Positions 16,652-25,672 of a stretch of 64,000 nt of DNA are shown here, one piece after another. Made by a program: the position numbers and the translations under genes. Each line of letters starts with the position of its first letter. The first letter of the stretch is position 1. Source of the DNA: Pseudovibrio sp. Alg231-02 (GTDB lineage: Bacteria > Pseudomonadota > Alphaproteobacteria > Rhizobiales > Stappiaceae); assembly GCF_900143565.1 (NCBI RefSeq), contig NZ_FREX01000006.1, positions 249,753-313,752 of the forward strand, read 5' to 3'. The notes below the pieces were generated by a model, which was not told where the DNA came from, searched no databases, and worked only from the letters and a program-made list of their open reading frames with translations.

Positions 16652-16904
16652 GAGAGTTCCTTGAAACGCAGTTGGAATCTGGCCCAATGCAAACCTAGCC
16701 ATTTTAGCGATAACTACAATGCTGTTTTTGAGAGAAAACCGACTTCAATTAATTGTGTGCGGTAAGTCTCTATAAGATTTGTATAAGAGCGCACGACACT
16801 CTAGGTTTTGTGTCCGGCAATCTATCTGTGTTGAGGCAGATACATGAGCTGCTTACGTGTTTTGCTTCCGTTGGCAGCCTTCTTAAACTTGGAAGGTGGA
16901 TACC

Positions 16905-17651
16905 TTGAAATTCCGAAATGCAGCAGTGCTCGTCGCATTGGCATTCGTTTTGGCGGGCTGCACTGGTGACCAGTGGGGCTGGTATGTAGTCTCACCAGAC
17001 ACTGAGACAGGAAGAGTTAATCTCGGTTTCATGATCGCCGGGCTGCAAGAAACAGTCAGTGTCTCGCTCACAGCAATCGCAATCTCCATGTTCGTTGGCC
17101 TTATTGTCGCTCTGCCGGGGCTTTCAGACAATAAGTACGGAATTGCGTTCAACAGAACTTACGTTGAAGTGGTGCGCTCAGTGCCAAGTCTGGTGCTGAT
17201 TTTTTGGGTTTATTACGGCTTGCCTGTTGTCGCGAATATCTCAATCAACGTGTTCTGGGCAGGTGTACTGGCTCTTGCCCTGTCAGACAGCGCGTTTCAG
17301 GCTGAAATTTTCAGAGCAGGTATACAGTCAGTCGATAAAGGACAGATCGAAGCGGGTCGCTCTCTTGGGCTGAGCTATTTCCAGCGGCTTCGTTTTATCA
17401 TTCTCCCACTCGCGATCCGCCGTATGCTGCCACCCCTTGGGAACCAACTTGTCTACATGCTGAAAATGTCGAGTTTGGTATCTGTGATTGGCCTGCAAGA
17501 CCTTACAAGGCGTGCAAATGAGCTAGTCGTCACAGAATACCGACCACTCGAAATCTACAGCGTCCTTGTGCTGGAGTATCTGGTGTTGATCCTGATTGTC
17601 TCGCAAGGGGTTCGTTGGCTGGAGCGTCGTTTTAAGGCGGAGCATGCCTAG
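16905..17651 (+). CDS. Amino-acid ABC transporter permease with lipoprotein-like N-terminus
   Basis: Inner-membrane permease of the HisMQ/GlnP family, about 248 residues. The core LQETVSVSLTAIAISMFVGL and the EVVRSVPSLVLIFWVYYGLP and SDSAFQAEIFRAGIQSVDKGQIEAGRSLG blocks (the last is the EAA loop that meets the ATPase) are clear. Oddly, the N-terminus reads MKFRNAAVLVALAFVLAGC, a textbook lipobox, followed by about 25 polar residues before the first permease helix. The TTG at 16905 has GGAAGG at ideal distance; GTG at 16896 overlaps that ribosome site. It is divergent from the binding-protein gene at 15869, presumably its partner. No ATPase gene is adjacent. Confidence 0.85.
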   Translation: MKFRNAAVLVALAFVLAGCTGDQWGWYVVSPDTETGRVNLGFMIAGLQETVSVSLTAIAISMFVGLIVALPGLSDNKYGIAFNRTYVEVVRSVPSLVLIFWVYYGLPVVANISINVFWAGVLALALSDSAFQAEIFRAGIQSVDKGQIEAGRSLGLSYFQRLRFIILPLAIRRMLPPLGNQLVYMLKMSSLVSVIGLQDLTRRANELVVTEYRPLEIYSVLVLEYLVLILIVSQGVRWLERRFKAEHA

Positions 17652-17666
17652 CAAACAGGCTGTTAC

Positions 17667-18125
17667 CTAGTTTTTCTCAGGTGACCAGTTTGCCAGTAAA
17701 GCCTTCAGTTCCGGCTCATCAACGGCATGAACAGCATCGCTCACGGAGAACCATTTCCGTGTGCGTTCGTCCTTCTCTGGCCAGTCCTCAAGCATTTCAG
17801 TCACTTCCAACGGAAAAACCTTCACGCGGCAAGGGATCGGCTCTTTGGTGACCCGAAGCTTAGGGTAATGATAAATGCCCGCAGCTTGATCTGTCAGCTC
17901 ACCTTTAATGCCAGCTTCTTCGAAGGCTTCCTGCTCGGCCGCTTCTCCACCACTGAGATCCTTCATTGGCCAGCCTTTAGGGAGAACCCAGCGCTTGGTT
18001 TCGCGGGACGTGATCAGAAGAATTTGTAGTTTATTTTTTTTATTCTTCTTGAAAGGCAGTGCAGCAAACTGGCGTTTTGGTTCTGGCCAGACTTGTGCCT
18101 CTGTCTTTCTAAGGGCACTCTTCAT
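17667..18125 (-). CDS. Nudix hydrolase (DIPP-like)
   Basis: 152 residues. The region VLPKGWPMKDLSGGEAAEQE followed by AFEEAGI aligns with the Nudix box of diphosphoinositol polyphosphate/diadenosine polyphosphate hydrolases. The catalytic EExG glutamates are present, but the arginine of the usual RE pair is Gln here. Hydrolysis of a nucleoside diphosphate linked to another group is the expected reaction; the substrate is unknown. The ATG at 18125 follows AAGGAAG. The C-terminal WFSVSDAVHAVDEPELKALL helix is typical. It is convergent with the amino-acid permease. Confidence 0.85.
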   Translation of the reverse strand: MKSALRKTEAQVWPEPKRQFAALPFKKNKKNKLQILLITSRETKRWVLPKGWPMKDLSGGEAAEQEAFEEAGIKGELTDQAAGIYHYPKLRVTKEPIPCRVKVFPLEVTEMLEDWPEKDERTRKWFSVSDAVHAVDEPELKALLANWSPEKN

Positions 18126-18502
18126 GGGTTTCTTCCTTAACAGTGATCCGGCCTTGTTCCATTTTTGTTTGATCCAGATCTTCAGCCGTGAGCAGAGTTT
18201 TCCTTTGTTTCTGGTAGGAAGTTGGGTCTGCCCCTAACTATCTAGTGTACTGCTTATATTTTTTCAGCGCTATTGCAAGATATCGCTGTGATTGCAGCCC
18301 GATTGAGCGAGATTTATTTCCTTTTCTACATATTTAGAATATTTGTTCTGAAATTTCCAGATAATACTTTTTACCTAGACTTCATGGCGAGACTGTTGCT
18401 AAAAATACTTTAAACTTGAAATATTAAAAATGGAATCACAGCTCGGTATTGATTTGATGCCAAAAAGAGTGTGATCATAAAAACGATAATAGGGGGCTGA
18501 TA
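18126..18502. other. Intergenic region upstream of kynU
   Basis: 377 bases, clearly AT-rich from about 18240. No gene seen. AGGGGG lies six bases before the kynU GTG at 18503. Several possible -10 elements exist in the AT-rich stretch, none with a convincing -35. Confidence 0.5.
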
Positions 18503-19735
18503 GTGGAACTGGATGCAGTAAGCATTGAGCAAAGAGATGGAGCTGACCCGCTCGCTCGTTTGCGCCAGCTTTTCTCAATTCCTGATGGGATTATCTATCT
18601 GGACGGAAACTCACTGGGGGCTTTACCTAAGAATGTGTCTGCGGTTTTAGCCAGTGCAGTCGAAGAGCAGTGGGGTAGAAGTCTCATCAAAGGCTGGAAT
18701 TGCCACGGCTGGATTGACCTGCCAAGCAAAGTCGGAAACCGGATTGCAAAGCTCGTTGGAGCTGATGATGGAACTTTGATCTGCGCTGACAGCACCTCTC
18801 TTAATGTCTTTAAAGTTCTGGCGACTGCCATCAAGATGCGCCCGGACCGTAAAGTTATCCTCTCCGATACCGGGAACTTTCCAACTGACCTTTATATGGC
18901 GCAAGGCCTGAAAGAACTGACCGGCGGCGATATAGAGTTGCGCCTGGTCGCTCCGGAAGAGGTTGAAGCTGCTCTTGATGAAACTATCGCAGTCATGATG
19001 CTCACTGAGGTGGATTACCGCACGGGCCGCAAACACGACATGAAAGCGTTAACTGAAAAAGCGCATTCCGTTGGTGCATTAGCAATGTGGGATCTTTGCC
19101 ACTCTGCTGGTGCTTTCCCGGTCCACCTGAAGGAAGCGAAAGCGGACTTTGCTGTTGGTTGCTCCTACAAGTATTTGAATGGTGGTCCCGGCGCTCCGGC
19201 ATTTGTTTATGTAGCGCCCGAACATCAAAGCCATTCAGGCAATCCGCTAACGGGTTGGATGGGGCACGATGCGCCGTTTGCCTTTGATCTGGGATACACT
19301 CCATCTGCGAAAACAGACCAGATGCGAGTTGGCACGCCTCAGGTTCTTGCCATGACCGCTTTGGATGCATCTTTGGATGTCTTCGATGAAACCTCTTTGG
19401 AGGCATTGCAGGGCAAATCCATCGAATTGAGTGAGTTGTTCATTTCCGAGGTCAAGCGCCGCTGTCCTAATTTGGAACTTGCGTCACCAATTGATCCGCT
19501 TAAGCGCGGTTCACAAGTTTCATTCCGCCATGAGCAGGGCTATGCGGTCATGCAAGCGCTCATTGATCGCGGAGTGATTGGAGACTTCCGAGCACCAAAC
19601 ATCATCCGCTTCGGGTTTGCTCCTTTGTATCTCTCCTTTGCAGAAGTCTTTAAAGCTGCTGAAATTCTTGAAGAAATTATTGCAGGTGATCTCTGGGATA
19701 AGCCGGAATACCATCAAAAAAGCAAGGTTACATAA
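18503..19735 (+). CDS. kynU: Kynureninase
   Basis: PLP enzyme that cleaves kynurenine to anthranilate and alanine (or 3-hydroxykynurenine to 3-hydroxyanthranilate). 410 residues, normal length. Seen: IIYLDGNSLGALPKN near the start, DSTSLNVFKVL, the PLP-ring stacking and salt-bridge region around D197 and H200 (MWDLCHSAGA), and the Schiff-base lysine K223 in CSYKYLNGGPGAP. The start is GTG with a strong AGGGGG site. It lies two bases before kynA, so the two form an operon covering two of the three steps from tryptophan to anthranilate; the formamidase gene kynB is not in the window. Confidence 0.96.
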   Translation: MELDAVSIEQRDGADPLARLRQLFSIPDGIIYLDGNSLGALPKNVSAVLASAVEEQWGRSLIKGWNCHGWIDLPSKVGNRIAKLVGADDGTLICADSTSLNVFKVLATAIKMRPDRKVILSDTGNFPTDLYMAQGLKELTGGDIELRLVAPEEVEAALDETIAVMMLTEVDYRTGRKHDMKALTEKAHSVGALAMWDLCHSAGAFPVHLKEAKADFAVGCSYKYLNGGPGAPAFVYVAPEHQSHSGNPLTGWMGHDAPFAFDLGYTPSAKTDQMRVGTPQVLAMTALDASLDVFDETSLEALQGKSIELSELFISEVKRRCPNLELASPIDPLKRGSQVSFRHEQGYAVMQALIDRGVIGDFRAPNIIRFGFAPLYLSFAEVFKAAEILEEIIAGDLWDKPEYHQKSKVT

Positions 19736-19737
19736 GC

Positions 19738-20580
19738 ATGGTTGAGAGTATTGATCGCAAATTAGAGCATCATGGGGCTGAGCTCTCTTTCAAAGAAAAC
19801 ATGTCTTATGGCGATTACCTTCGTCTTCCCGACGTGTTGGGTGCGCAGGCTCCGTTGACCGAAGCTCATGATGAACTGCTGTTTATCATTCAGCATCAAA
19901 CGGCAGAACTTTGGATGAAGTTGGCGATCCGCGAGATGTCGGAGGCTTGCTCAGCTTTGGCAGCGGATGAGTTTGCTGAGGTTTCAAAGCTAATGGCTCG
20001 CGTCAACAAGATCTTCGCGCAGCTCAACAGTGCATGGGACATTCTGCGCACCATGACACCAAGCGATTACACCACGTTTCGTGATAGCCTCGGCAAGTCA
20101 TCTGGATTCCAAAGCTATCAATACCGTGCCATCGAATTTGTGGTCGGTAACAAAAACCCGGCCCTGATGAAACCACATGAGCATATGCCGGAAGTATCAG
20201 CATGGCTTCATCAGATTTATGAGGCACCGGGCATCTATGATCAGATGGTGCGTGCTTTGGCGCGTGCAGGCTTCGAAGTCTCCGATGCAGTACTCAACCG
20301 GGATGTCACCAAGCCATATACAACTGATGCGTCAGTTCAGAAGGCTTGGGAAATAATATATCGCAATCCACGTGATAATTGGCATTTCTACGATCTCGCG
20401 GAGAAGTTAATCGACTTTGAGGACTTTTTTCGTCGGTGGCGATTCAATCACCTTACAACTGTAGAGCGTATTATTGGAAGCAAAATGGGCACTGGAGGCA
20501 CTTCAGGGGCACCGTACCTGAAAAAAATGTTGGATACTGTGCTGTTTCCAGAACTTTGGCAGGTGCGCAGTGATCTGTAA
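19738..20580 (+). CDS. kynA: Tryptophan 2,3-dioxygenase
   Basis: Heme enzyme that opens the indole ring of tryptophan to N-formylkynurenine, the first step of the kynurenine pathway. 280 residues, the usual bacterial length. Seen: MSYGDYLRLPDVLGAQ, the substrate-side histidine H53 in FIIQHQTAELWMKL, SGFQSYQYRAIEF, the probable axial heme ligand H238 in RFNHLTTVERIIG and the GTGGTSG loop over the active site. Its ATG lies two bases after the kynU stop. The operon could feed anthranilate to catabolism or to secondary metabolites. Confidence 0.97.
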   Translation: MVESIDRKLEHHGAELSFKENMSYGDYLRLPDVLGAQAPLTEAHDELLFIIQHQTAELWMKLAIREMSEACSALAADEFAEVSKLMARVNKIFAQLNSAWDILRTMTPSDYTTFRDSLGKSSGFQSYQYRAIEFVVGNKNPALMKPHEHMPEVSAWLHQIYEAPGIYDQMVRALARAGFEVSDAVLNRDVTKPYTTDASVQKAWEIIYRNPRDNWHFYDLAEKLIDFEDFFRRWRFNHLTTVERIIGSKMGTGGTSGAPYLKKMLDTVLFPELWQVRSDL

Positions 20581-20898
20581 GATTGCTGCAAAAATTACTC
20601 AATTTATGAAATTATTTTGTTCTAAAATCTCTTCAAACTGCGCATATAAGTGGAATTATCTATATGTTTCAGGCAATATATGAGCAGTCGAAGCTGTTTC
20701 CTCGCAACTTATGGGACGGTTGTTAGGAGATGGAATCTGGAAAGTTTCACTCAACTTGTCCAGATAGAACCACAATAATCGAGTGATTAGGCTGCAAATG
20801 GCGCGGACTTCTGCCTTGAAATAATATGCTACTAAGGGCATTAGGTAGGTGCTTGACAACAATAAAACGCCAGTCCTTTGCAGTCTGGGGGGATAATA
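20581..20898. other. Intergenic region between kynA and livG
   Basis: 318 bases with no gene seen and no clear terminator after kynA. TTGACA occurs at about 20853, but no good -10 follows at 16-18 bases. A GGGGGGA ribosome site precedes the ATG at 20899. Confidence 0.5.
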
Positions 20899-21672
20899 AT
20901 GCTGGAAATCGAACAGCTGTCGAAGCAATTCGGCGGGTTTAGAGCCGTCAATAATTGCTCATTTTCGGTTCAAAAGGGCACAATCACAGGTTTAGTCGGT
21001 CCAAATGGAGCTGGTAAAACCACAACGTTTAATCTGATTGCCGGTGCCCTTCAGCCAACTGCTGGAAAAATTAAATTTTTGGGAGAAGATGTAACGCGCC
21101 TCAGCTCTGATCAGCTGTTTCATAAAGGCTTGGTACGTACATTTCAGATCCCGCATGAGTTTCATCGTCTGTCAGCTCTCGAAAACCTTATGTTGGTTCC
21201 GCCTGCTCAAAAGGGTGAGAGCTTATTCCAGAACTGGCTCAGCTTTGGCAACGTGAAGAAGCAAGAAGAAGAAGTACGCCAGAAAGCTTTAGAGACACTG
21301 GAGTTTCTGGAACTGTCTCATGTTGTAAATGAGCGTGCAGGTAATCTGTCCGGTGGACAGAAAAAGCTTCTTGAGCTTGGTCGTACAATGATGACCGATG
21401 CAAAGCTTGTTCTGTTGGACGAGCCTGCCGCAGGTGTCAACAGAACACTGCTACGCCGCCTTGAAGACAAAATCCAAATCCTGAACCAGGAACGTGGCTA
21501 CACATTCGTTCTGATTGAGCACGATATGGAGATGATCGAGAAGCTCTGCGATCCGGTCATCTGTATGGCGGAAGGCTCGGTTCTGATTGAAGGTGATTTC
21601 CAGAGTGTTCGTTCTGATGCGCGGGTGCTTGAAGCCTACCTCGGTGAAACGGTTGGGGAGGCTGCACTCTAA
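20899..21672 (+). CDS. livG: Branched-chain amino acid-type ABC transporter ATP-binding protein LivG
   Basis: 257-residue ATPase subunit of a hydrophobic amino acid (HAAT/Liv) importer. Walker A GPNGAGKT lies at 34-41, the signature NLSGGQKKLLELGR and Walker B LVLLDEPAAGVN follow, and IEHDME contains the switch histidine. The LivG-type VRTFQIPHEF segment is present, with IPHEF in place of the more usual QNTRLF form. The ATG at 20899 is chosen for its GGGGGG site. Its stop overlaps the livF start. Ligand specificity is set by the binding protein and may be broader than branched-chain amino acids. Confidence 0.92.
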   Translation: MLEIEQLSKQFGGFRAVNNCSFSVQKGTITGLVGPNGAGKTTTFNLIAGALQPTAGKIKFLGEDVTRLSSDQLFHKGLVRTFQIPHEFHRLSALENLMLVPPAQKGESLFQNWLSFGNVKKQEEEVRQKALETLEFLELSHVVNERAGNLSGGQKKLLELGRTMMTDAKLVLLDEPAAGVNRTLLRRLEDKIQILNQERGYTFVLIEHDMEMIEKLCDPVICMAEGSVLIEGDFQSVRSDARVLEAYLGETVGEAAL

Positions 21673-22442
21673 TGACGTCTCAAGCAATTGCAGAGCAACC
21701 AATGTCAAAGAACTCCGTGCAACAAAAATACTCCGGCAAACCAATCCTCACCATGACAGGTGTTCGTGGCGGATATGGTGATGCAGACATCCTGCAGGGT
21801 GTCGATATGCAAGTGACCGAGCAGGAAATTGTTGTAATCGTTGGCCCGAATGGAGCTGGCAAATCGACTGCGATGAAGGCGATCTTTGGCCTTTTAAAGG
21901 TTCGCGGTGGTTCTATTGTCGTCAACGGAACAGACATCGCGGGCTGGAAGCCAAACCGTATTGTTCAGCACGGTGTTTGTTACGTCCCTCAGGTCAACAA
22001 CATCTTCCGTGAGATGACCATTCACGAAAACCTCGAAATGGGGGCCTTCCTACGGAAAGGTGACATTTCTGAAAGCTTGGAAAGGGTCTACACCCTGTTC
22101 CCTGATCTCAAAGAACGCCGCAATGCGTTGGCTGGAAACCTGTCAGGCGGTCAGCGTCAAATGGTGGCAATGGGCCGTGCATTAATGCTCAACCCGTCAT
22201 TGCTCTTGCTGGATGAGCCGACCGCTGGTCTCTCTCCAAAATACATGGAGCAGATTTTTGAGATCACCCGCAACCTGCGTGATGCAGGTCTTTCGATCTT
22301 GCTCGTAGAGCAGCATGCCAAGCAAGCATTGGCATTTGCTGACAAAGGCTACGTTCTTGCAGCTGGTAGCAACCGGCATGAAGGAACGGGGCAGGAGCTG
22401 CTCGCAGATCGTGAAGTCGCTGAAATGTTCCTCGGCGGGTAA
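21672..22442 (+). CDS. livF: Branched-chain amino acid-type ABC transporter ATP-binding protein LivF
   Basis: Second ATPase, 256 residues. Walker A GPNGAGKST at 58-66, Q-loop region YVPQVNNIFREMTIHENLEMG, signature NLSGGQRQMVAMGRALM, Walker B LLLLDEPTAGLSP and H-loop VEQHAKQAL. An N-terminal extension of about 25 polar residues precedes the domain. It starts by one-base overlap with livG (TAATG), which fits coupled translation of the two ATPases. Confidence 0.93.
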   Translation: MTSQAIAEQPMSKNSVQQKYSGKPILTMTGVRGGYGDADILQGVDMQVTEQEIVVIVGPNGAGKSTAMKAIFGLLKVRGGSIVVNGTDIAGWKPNRIVQHGVCYVPQVNNIFREMTIHENLEMGAFLRKGDISESLERVYTLFPDLKERRNALAGNLSGGQRQMVAMGRALMLNPSLLLLDEPTAGLSPKYMEQIFEITRNLRDAGLSILLVEQHAKQALAFADKGYVLAAGSNRHEGTGQELLADREVAEMFLGG

Positions 22443-22456
22443 TAAGGGAAAATCCA

Positions 22457-23329
22457 ATGCCATTCATGGAATTCGTCAATTTTTACCTCATGCCGGGGAT
22501 CGTACTGGGCTCAATTTACGCTCTGGGCGCAGTTGGTATCACGCTGGTATTCGGTATTTTGAGATTTGCGCACCTTGCGCATGGTGACCTCGCAACGCTT
22601 GGCGCATTTGCGGCCCTCGGCGTGGTGACCATCTTCGGAGTAAGCCCTTGGGTTGCTCTTCCCGTTGCTATGGTTGTTTGTGCGTTTATGGCGATCGGCA
22701 TCGACAAACTATTCTACGACTACCTCTCGGAGCGACCAAAGATCATCGTGGTGATGTCCTCACTAGGCATCGCGCTGATGTTGCGTGCTGTTGTTCAGGT
22801 GGTCTGGGGTGTTGATACCGAAACCTATACCCGTGGTATCGTCAGACCGGATGATTACTGGGGCATCCGCATCCGTGATCGCGAGATCTACACCATCATT
22901 GCAATGTTTGTGATCGTTGGCGTGTTGTGGGCGTTCTTGCAGAAAACCAAGTGGGGCAAGGCCATGCGTGCCATGTCCGACAACCCGGATCTTGCGCTGC
23001 TTTCTGGCGTTGATAACCGTAAGATCACAATGTTGACTTGGGGCATCGTCGGTGTTCTGTGTGCTGCTTCTGGTTTCTTCCTTGGCATCAACACAGAACT
23101 GAAACCACTCATGGGCTGGACGATGCTTCTGCCAATGTTCGCAGCTGCAATTCTTGGCGGTGTAGGGCGTGTGGAAGGTGCAGTCATTGGCGGCTTGATT
23201 GTTGGCATAGCTGAAGAAACATCTGTTCTGTTTATCCCGGGAGAGTACAAGGCCGCCATGGCGTTTGCGATCCTCCTGCTCATCCTTCTTGTGCGGCCAA
23301 CTGGCTTGCTCAAGGGTAAAGTTCTGTAG
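22457..23329 (+). CDS. livH: Branched-chain amino acid-type ABC transporter permease LivH
   Basis: Permease of 290 residues with about eight hydrophobic segments. The LivH pattern is plain: GSIYALGAVGITLVFGILRF, then AHGDLATLGAF, KTKWGKAMRAMSDNPDLALL (the cytoplasmic loop that contacts the ATPases), and AAILGGVGRVEGAVIGG and LLILLVRPTGLLKG at the end. AAGGGA precedes the ATG. It is fourteen bases downstream of livF. Confidence 0.93.
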   Translation: MPFMEFVNFYLMPGIVLGSIYALGAVGITLVFGILRFAHLAHGDLATLGAFAALGVVTIFGVSPWVALPVAMVVCAFMAIGIDKLFYDYLSERPKIIVVMSSLGIALMLRAVVQVVWGVDTETYTRGIVRPDDYWGIRIRDREIYTIIAMFVIVGVLWAFLQKTKWGKAMRAMSDNPDLALLSGVDNRKITMLTWGIVGVLCAASGFFLGINTELKPLMGWTMLLPMFAAAILGGVGRVEGAVIGGLIVGIAEETSVLFIPGEYKAAMAFAILLLILLVRPTGLLKGKVL

Positions 23330-23342
23330 GGGGAGAAGAACC

Positions 23343-24323
23343 ATGGAACTCATCGGTCTGCTTAACTATGCGGTGTTCATGGCGATCTTTATCGGCATTT
23401 ACTCCCTTCTGGCTCTCGGTCTTAATATTCAATGGGGCTTTTCAGGCCTCTTTAACGCAGGTATTGCGGGCTTCTTCGCTGTTGGAGCTTATTCATCTGC
23501 GCTGCTCACGGCACCAGAATCCGCTGTCCATCTGGGTGGCTACCAGCTGCCCGTTGTTGTGGGTTGGATCGGTGCGATGGTCGCTGCTGGCGCAATTGCA
23601 TGGCCAATCGGTAAAGTCTGCTTACGATTCCGCTCTGATTATCTGGCAATCGCGACAATCGGCGTGGCGGAAATCATCCGTCTGGTCGTGAAGTCAGAAG
23701 GTTGGATGACAGGTGGCGCACGCGGCGTGAATAAGATCCCGCGTCCATTTGGTGATCTGTCCTATCTGTATTCCCAGCTGGCTTATCTTGCTCTGGTCTT
23801 TGCCATCGTGCTCGTCGTGTACTGGGCTATCGAGCGTCAGATTTCGGCTCCCTGGGGCCGCATGATGCGTGGCATCCGTGACAATGAAGATGCTGCAACG
23901 GCAATGGGTAAGGACATCAAGGCGCGTCGTCTGGAAGCATTCATCTTCGGTGCTGCTGTGATGGGGCTTGGTGGTGCGCTGTTCGCTCACTTTAACCGTT
24001 CCATAACCCCTGAAGCCATCGACCCGATGATCGCCACATTCCTGATCTGGATTATGTTGATCCTCGGTGGCTCAGGTAACAACCGCGGTGCACTTCTTGG
24101 CGTTGCCGTTGTCTGGATCATCTGGTCTGCGTCAGAGTTTGTAACGGATCAGCTACCAACAGAATACGCCATCAAAGCTAAGTACATGCGCGTGTTTATC
24201 ATTGGCTTGCTTCTGCAATTGGTCCTCCGGTTCAGACCGGAAGGGATCTTGCCGGAACCTCAGGGAACCGCTGGCAGTCCAGAAGTCAAAACCTTTCAAA
24301 AACAAGAAAGTGCAGCGAAGTAA
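23343..24323 (+). CDS. livM: Branched-chain amino acid-type ABC transporter permease LivM
   Basis: Second permease, 326 residues. Seen: SLLALGLNIQWGFSGLFNAG, FRSDYLAIATIGVAEIIRL, the coupling loop SAPWGRMMRGIRDNEDAATA, and LILGGSGNNRGALLGVAVVW, with the ending LRFRPEGILPE typical of LivM. The ATG at 23343 has GGGGAGAAG upstream; an in-frame ATG at 23265 would overlap livH by 65 bases and is less likely. The C-terminal tail is polar and variable. Confidence 0.92.
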   Translation: MELIGLLNYAVFMAIFIGIYSLLALGLNIQWGFSGLFNAGIAGFFAVGAYSSALLTAPESAVHLGGYQLPVVVGWIGAMVAAGAIAWPIGKVCLRFRSDYLAIATIGVAEIIRLVVKSEGWMTGGARGVNKIPRPFGDLSYLYSQLAYLALVFAIVLVVYWAIERQISAPWGRMMRGIRDNEDAATAMGKDIKARRLEAFIFGAAVMGLGGALFAHFNRSITPEAIDPMIATFLIWIMLILGGSGNNRGALLGVAVVWIIWSASEFVTDQLPTEYAIKAKYMRVFIIGLLLQLVLRFRPEGILPEPQGTAGSPEVKTFQKQESAAK

Positions 24324-24404
24324 CGCCAGCACTCGTGGAAATCAATTTTAACGCCCTGGTCAATCCGGATAGTATTTGAAACAGGGCTCTTTGGAGGTGA
24401 ACTG

Positions 24405-25604
24405 ATGCTTAAGAAAATCGCATTGGCAGCAGGCTTGTTCAGCGCTACTGCACTTGCATCCAACGCTGTTCAGGCTGATGTAAAAGTCGGTCTTCTGGGA
24501 GGTATTTCTGGTCCAATCGCGGCTATGGCTCCACCAATGCTGGACTCTGCAAAACTGGCTATCCAGCAGGTGAACGAGCAGGGCGGTATTCTGGGTGGCC
24601 AGAAGCTTGAAGCTGTTGTGGGCGACAGTGCGTGTAACCCGCAGAACGGCGTGGATTCCGCAACCAAGCTGGTAAACATTGAACAGGTTGCGGGTCTTAT
24701 CGGCCCACACTGCTCTGGTTCAGTTCTGGCTGTTGCGAACTCTGTGACTGTTCCTGCTGGTATCACGCTGATCACACCATCAGGGACTTCCCCTGAAATC
24801 ACAGGTTTGGAAGACAAAGGTCAGGTATTCCGTACAGTACCTTCCGATGACTTCCAAGGGCGCTCACTCGCGCGTACGCTGTTGAACCTCGGCACTAAGA
24901 AAGTTGCTGTTGCCTACCTTAATAACGACTACGGCAGTGGCCTCGCAAATGCGTTCAAAGTTGAGTTTGAAGCAAACGGCGGTGAGATTTCTGGATATTC
25001 AGCACACGAAGAAGGTAAGGCATCTTACCGTTCCAACCTTGCTGAGCTGTCCCGTGGTGGCGCAGATACACTTGTAATCTTCGATTATGGTGACGGCACT
25101 GGCCTGACCATCCTGCGTCAGGCGCTGGAAAACGGTTTCTTCACCAACTTCGTTGGGGGCGATGGCATGAAGTCAGATGCAATCATCCGTGAACTCGGCG
25201 CTGAAAATCTGACCACATTCATTGCTTCTTCTCCAGTAGGCGAGAAGTCCAACAGCCTTGAGCTCTTCAACGAAGCGTACAAAGCGGTTGGCGGTAACCC
25301 GGATGCAATCTTCGTATCCAACTCCTACGATGCTGCATTCCTGATGGCTCTGGCTCTGGAAAAAGCTGGTGGTGACGCTGCTAAGGTTTCCGAGGCAATG
25401 GCTGCTGTGTCCGACGGACAGGGCGAAGCTGTTCTTCCTGGTGAATGGAAGAAGGCAGTCGAGCTGATCGCAGCTGGCAAAGACATCGACTACAAGGGCG
25501 CATCTGGCGACCTGAACTTTGACAATGCTGGCGACGTCCCTGGTTCTTACGGCCTGTTCAAGGTCGAAGGCGATGCATTCGCGCTGCAGCAGGCTTTGAA
25601 CTAA
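24405..25604 (+). CDS. livJ: Branched-chain amino acid-type ABC transporter substrate-binding protein
   Basis: Periplasmic binding protein of the Leu/Ile/Val-binding (Peripla_BP_6) family, 399 residues. A signal peptide (LKKIALAAGLFSATALASNAVQA) is followed by KVGLLGGISGPIAAMAPPML, the family start, and GPHCSGSVLAVAN, where the ligand amino and carboxyl groups are usually held. FRTVPSDDFQGRSLA and NNDYGSGLA complete the fold signature. Its own GGAGGTGAA site and an 81-base leader suggest high expression, and the gene ends in a strong terminator, closing the livGFHMJ operon. Location after kynU-kynA makes tryptophan, kynurenine or another aromatic amine a possible ligand, but this is guesswork. 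Confidence 0.92.
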   Translation: MLKKIALAAGLFSATALASNAVQADVKVGLLGGISGPIAAMAPPMLDSAKLAIQQVNEQGGILGGQKLEAVVGDSACNPQNGVDSATKLVNIEQVAGLIGPHCSGSVLAVANSVTVPAGITLITPSGTSPEITGLEDKGQVFRTVPSDDFQGRSLARTLLNLGTKKVAVAYLNNDYGSGLANAFKVEFEANGGEISGYSAHEEGKASYRSNLAELSRGGADTLVIFDYGDGTGLTILRQALENGFFTNFVGGDGMKSDAIIRELGAENLTTFIASSPVGEKSNSLELFNEAYKAVGGNPDAIFVSNSYDAAFLMALALEKAGGDAAKVSEAMAAVSDGQGEAVLPGEWKKAVELIAAGKDIDYKGASGDLNFDNAGDVPGSYGLFKVEGDAFALQQALN

Positions 25605-25630
25605 GGCTCAGAACAGTCAAATAAGGAAAG

Positions 25631-25659
25631 AGCCGGCCTCATCTCAGGCCGGCTTTTTT
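25631..25659 (+). terminator. Rho-independent terminator after the liv operon
   Basis: AGCCGGCCT (25631-25639) and AGGCCGGCT (25646-25654) form a perfect nine-pair GC-rich stem with a six-base loop, followed by a run of T. Confidence 0.92.
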
Positions 25660-25672
25660 CATGGCAAACTTC

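Noticed and set aside
22763-23353. A 196-codon minus-strand frame opposite livH
   Set aside because: His- and Gln-rich antisense shadow, no ribosome site or family match.
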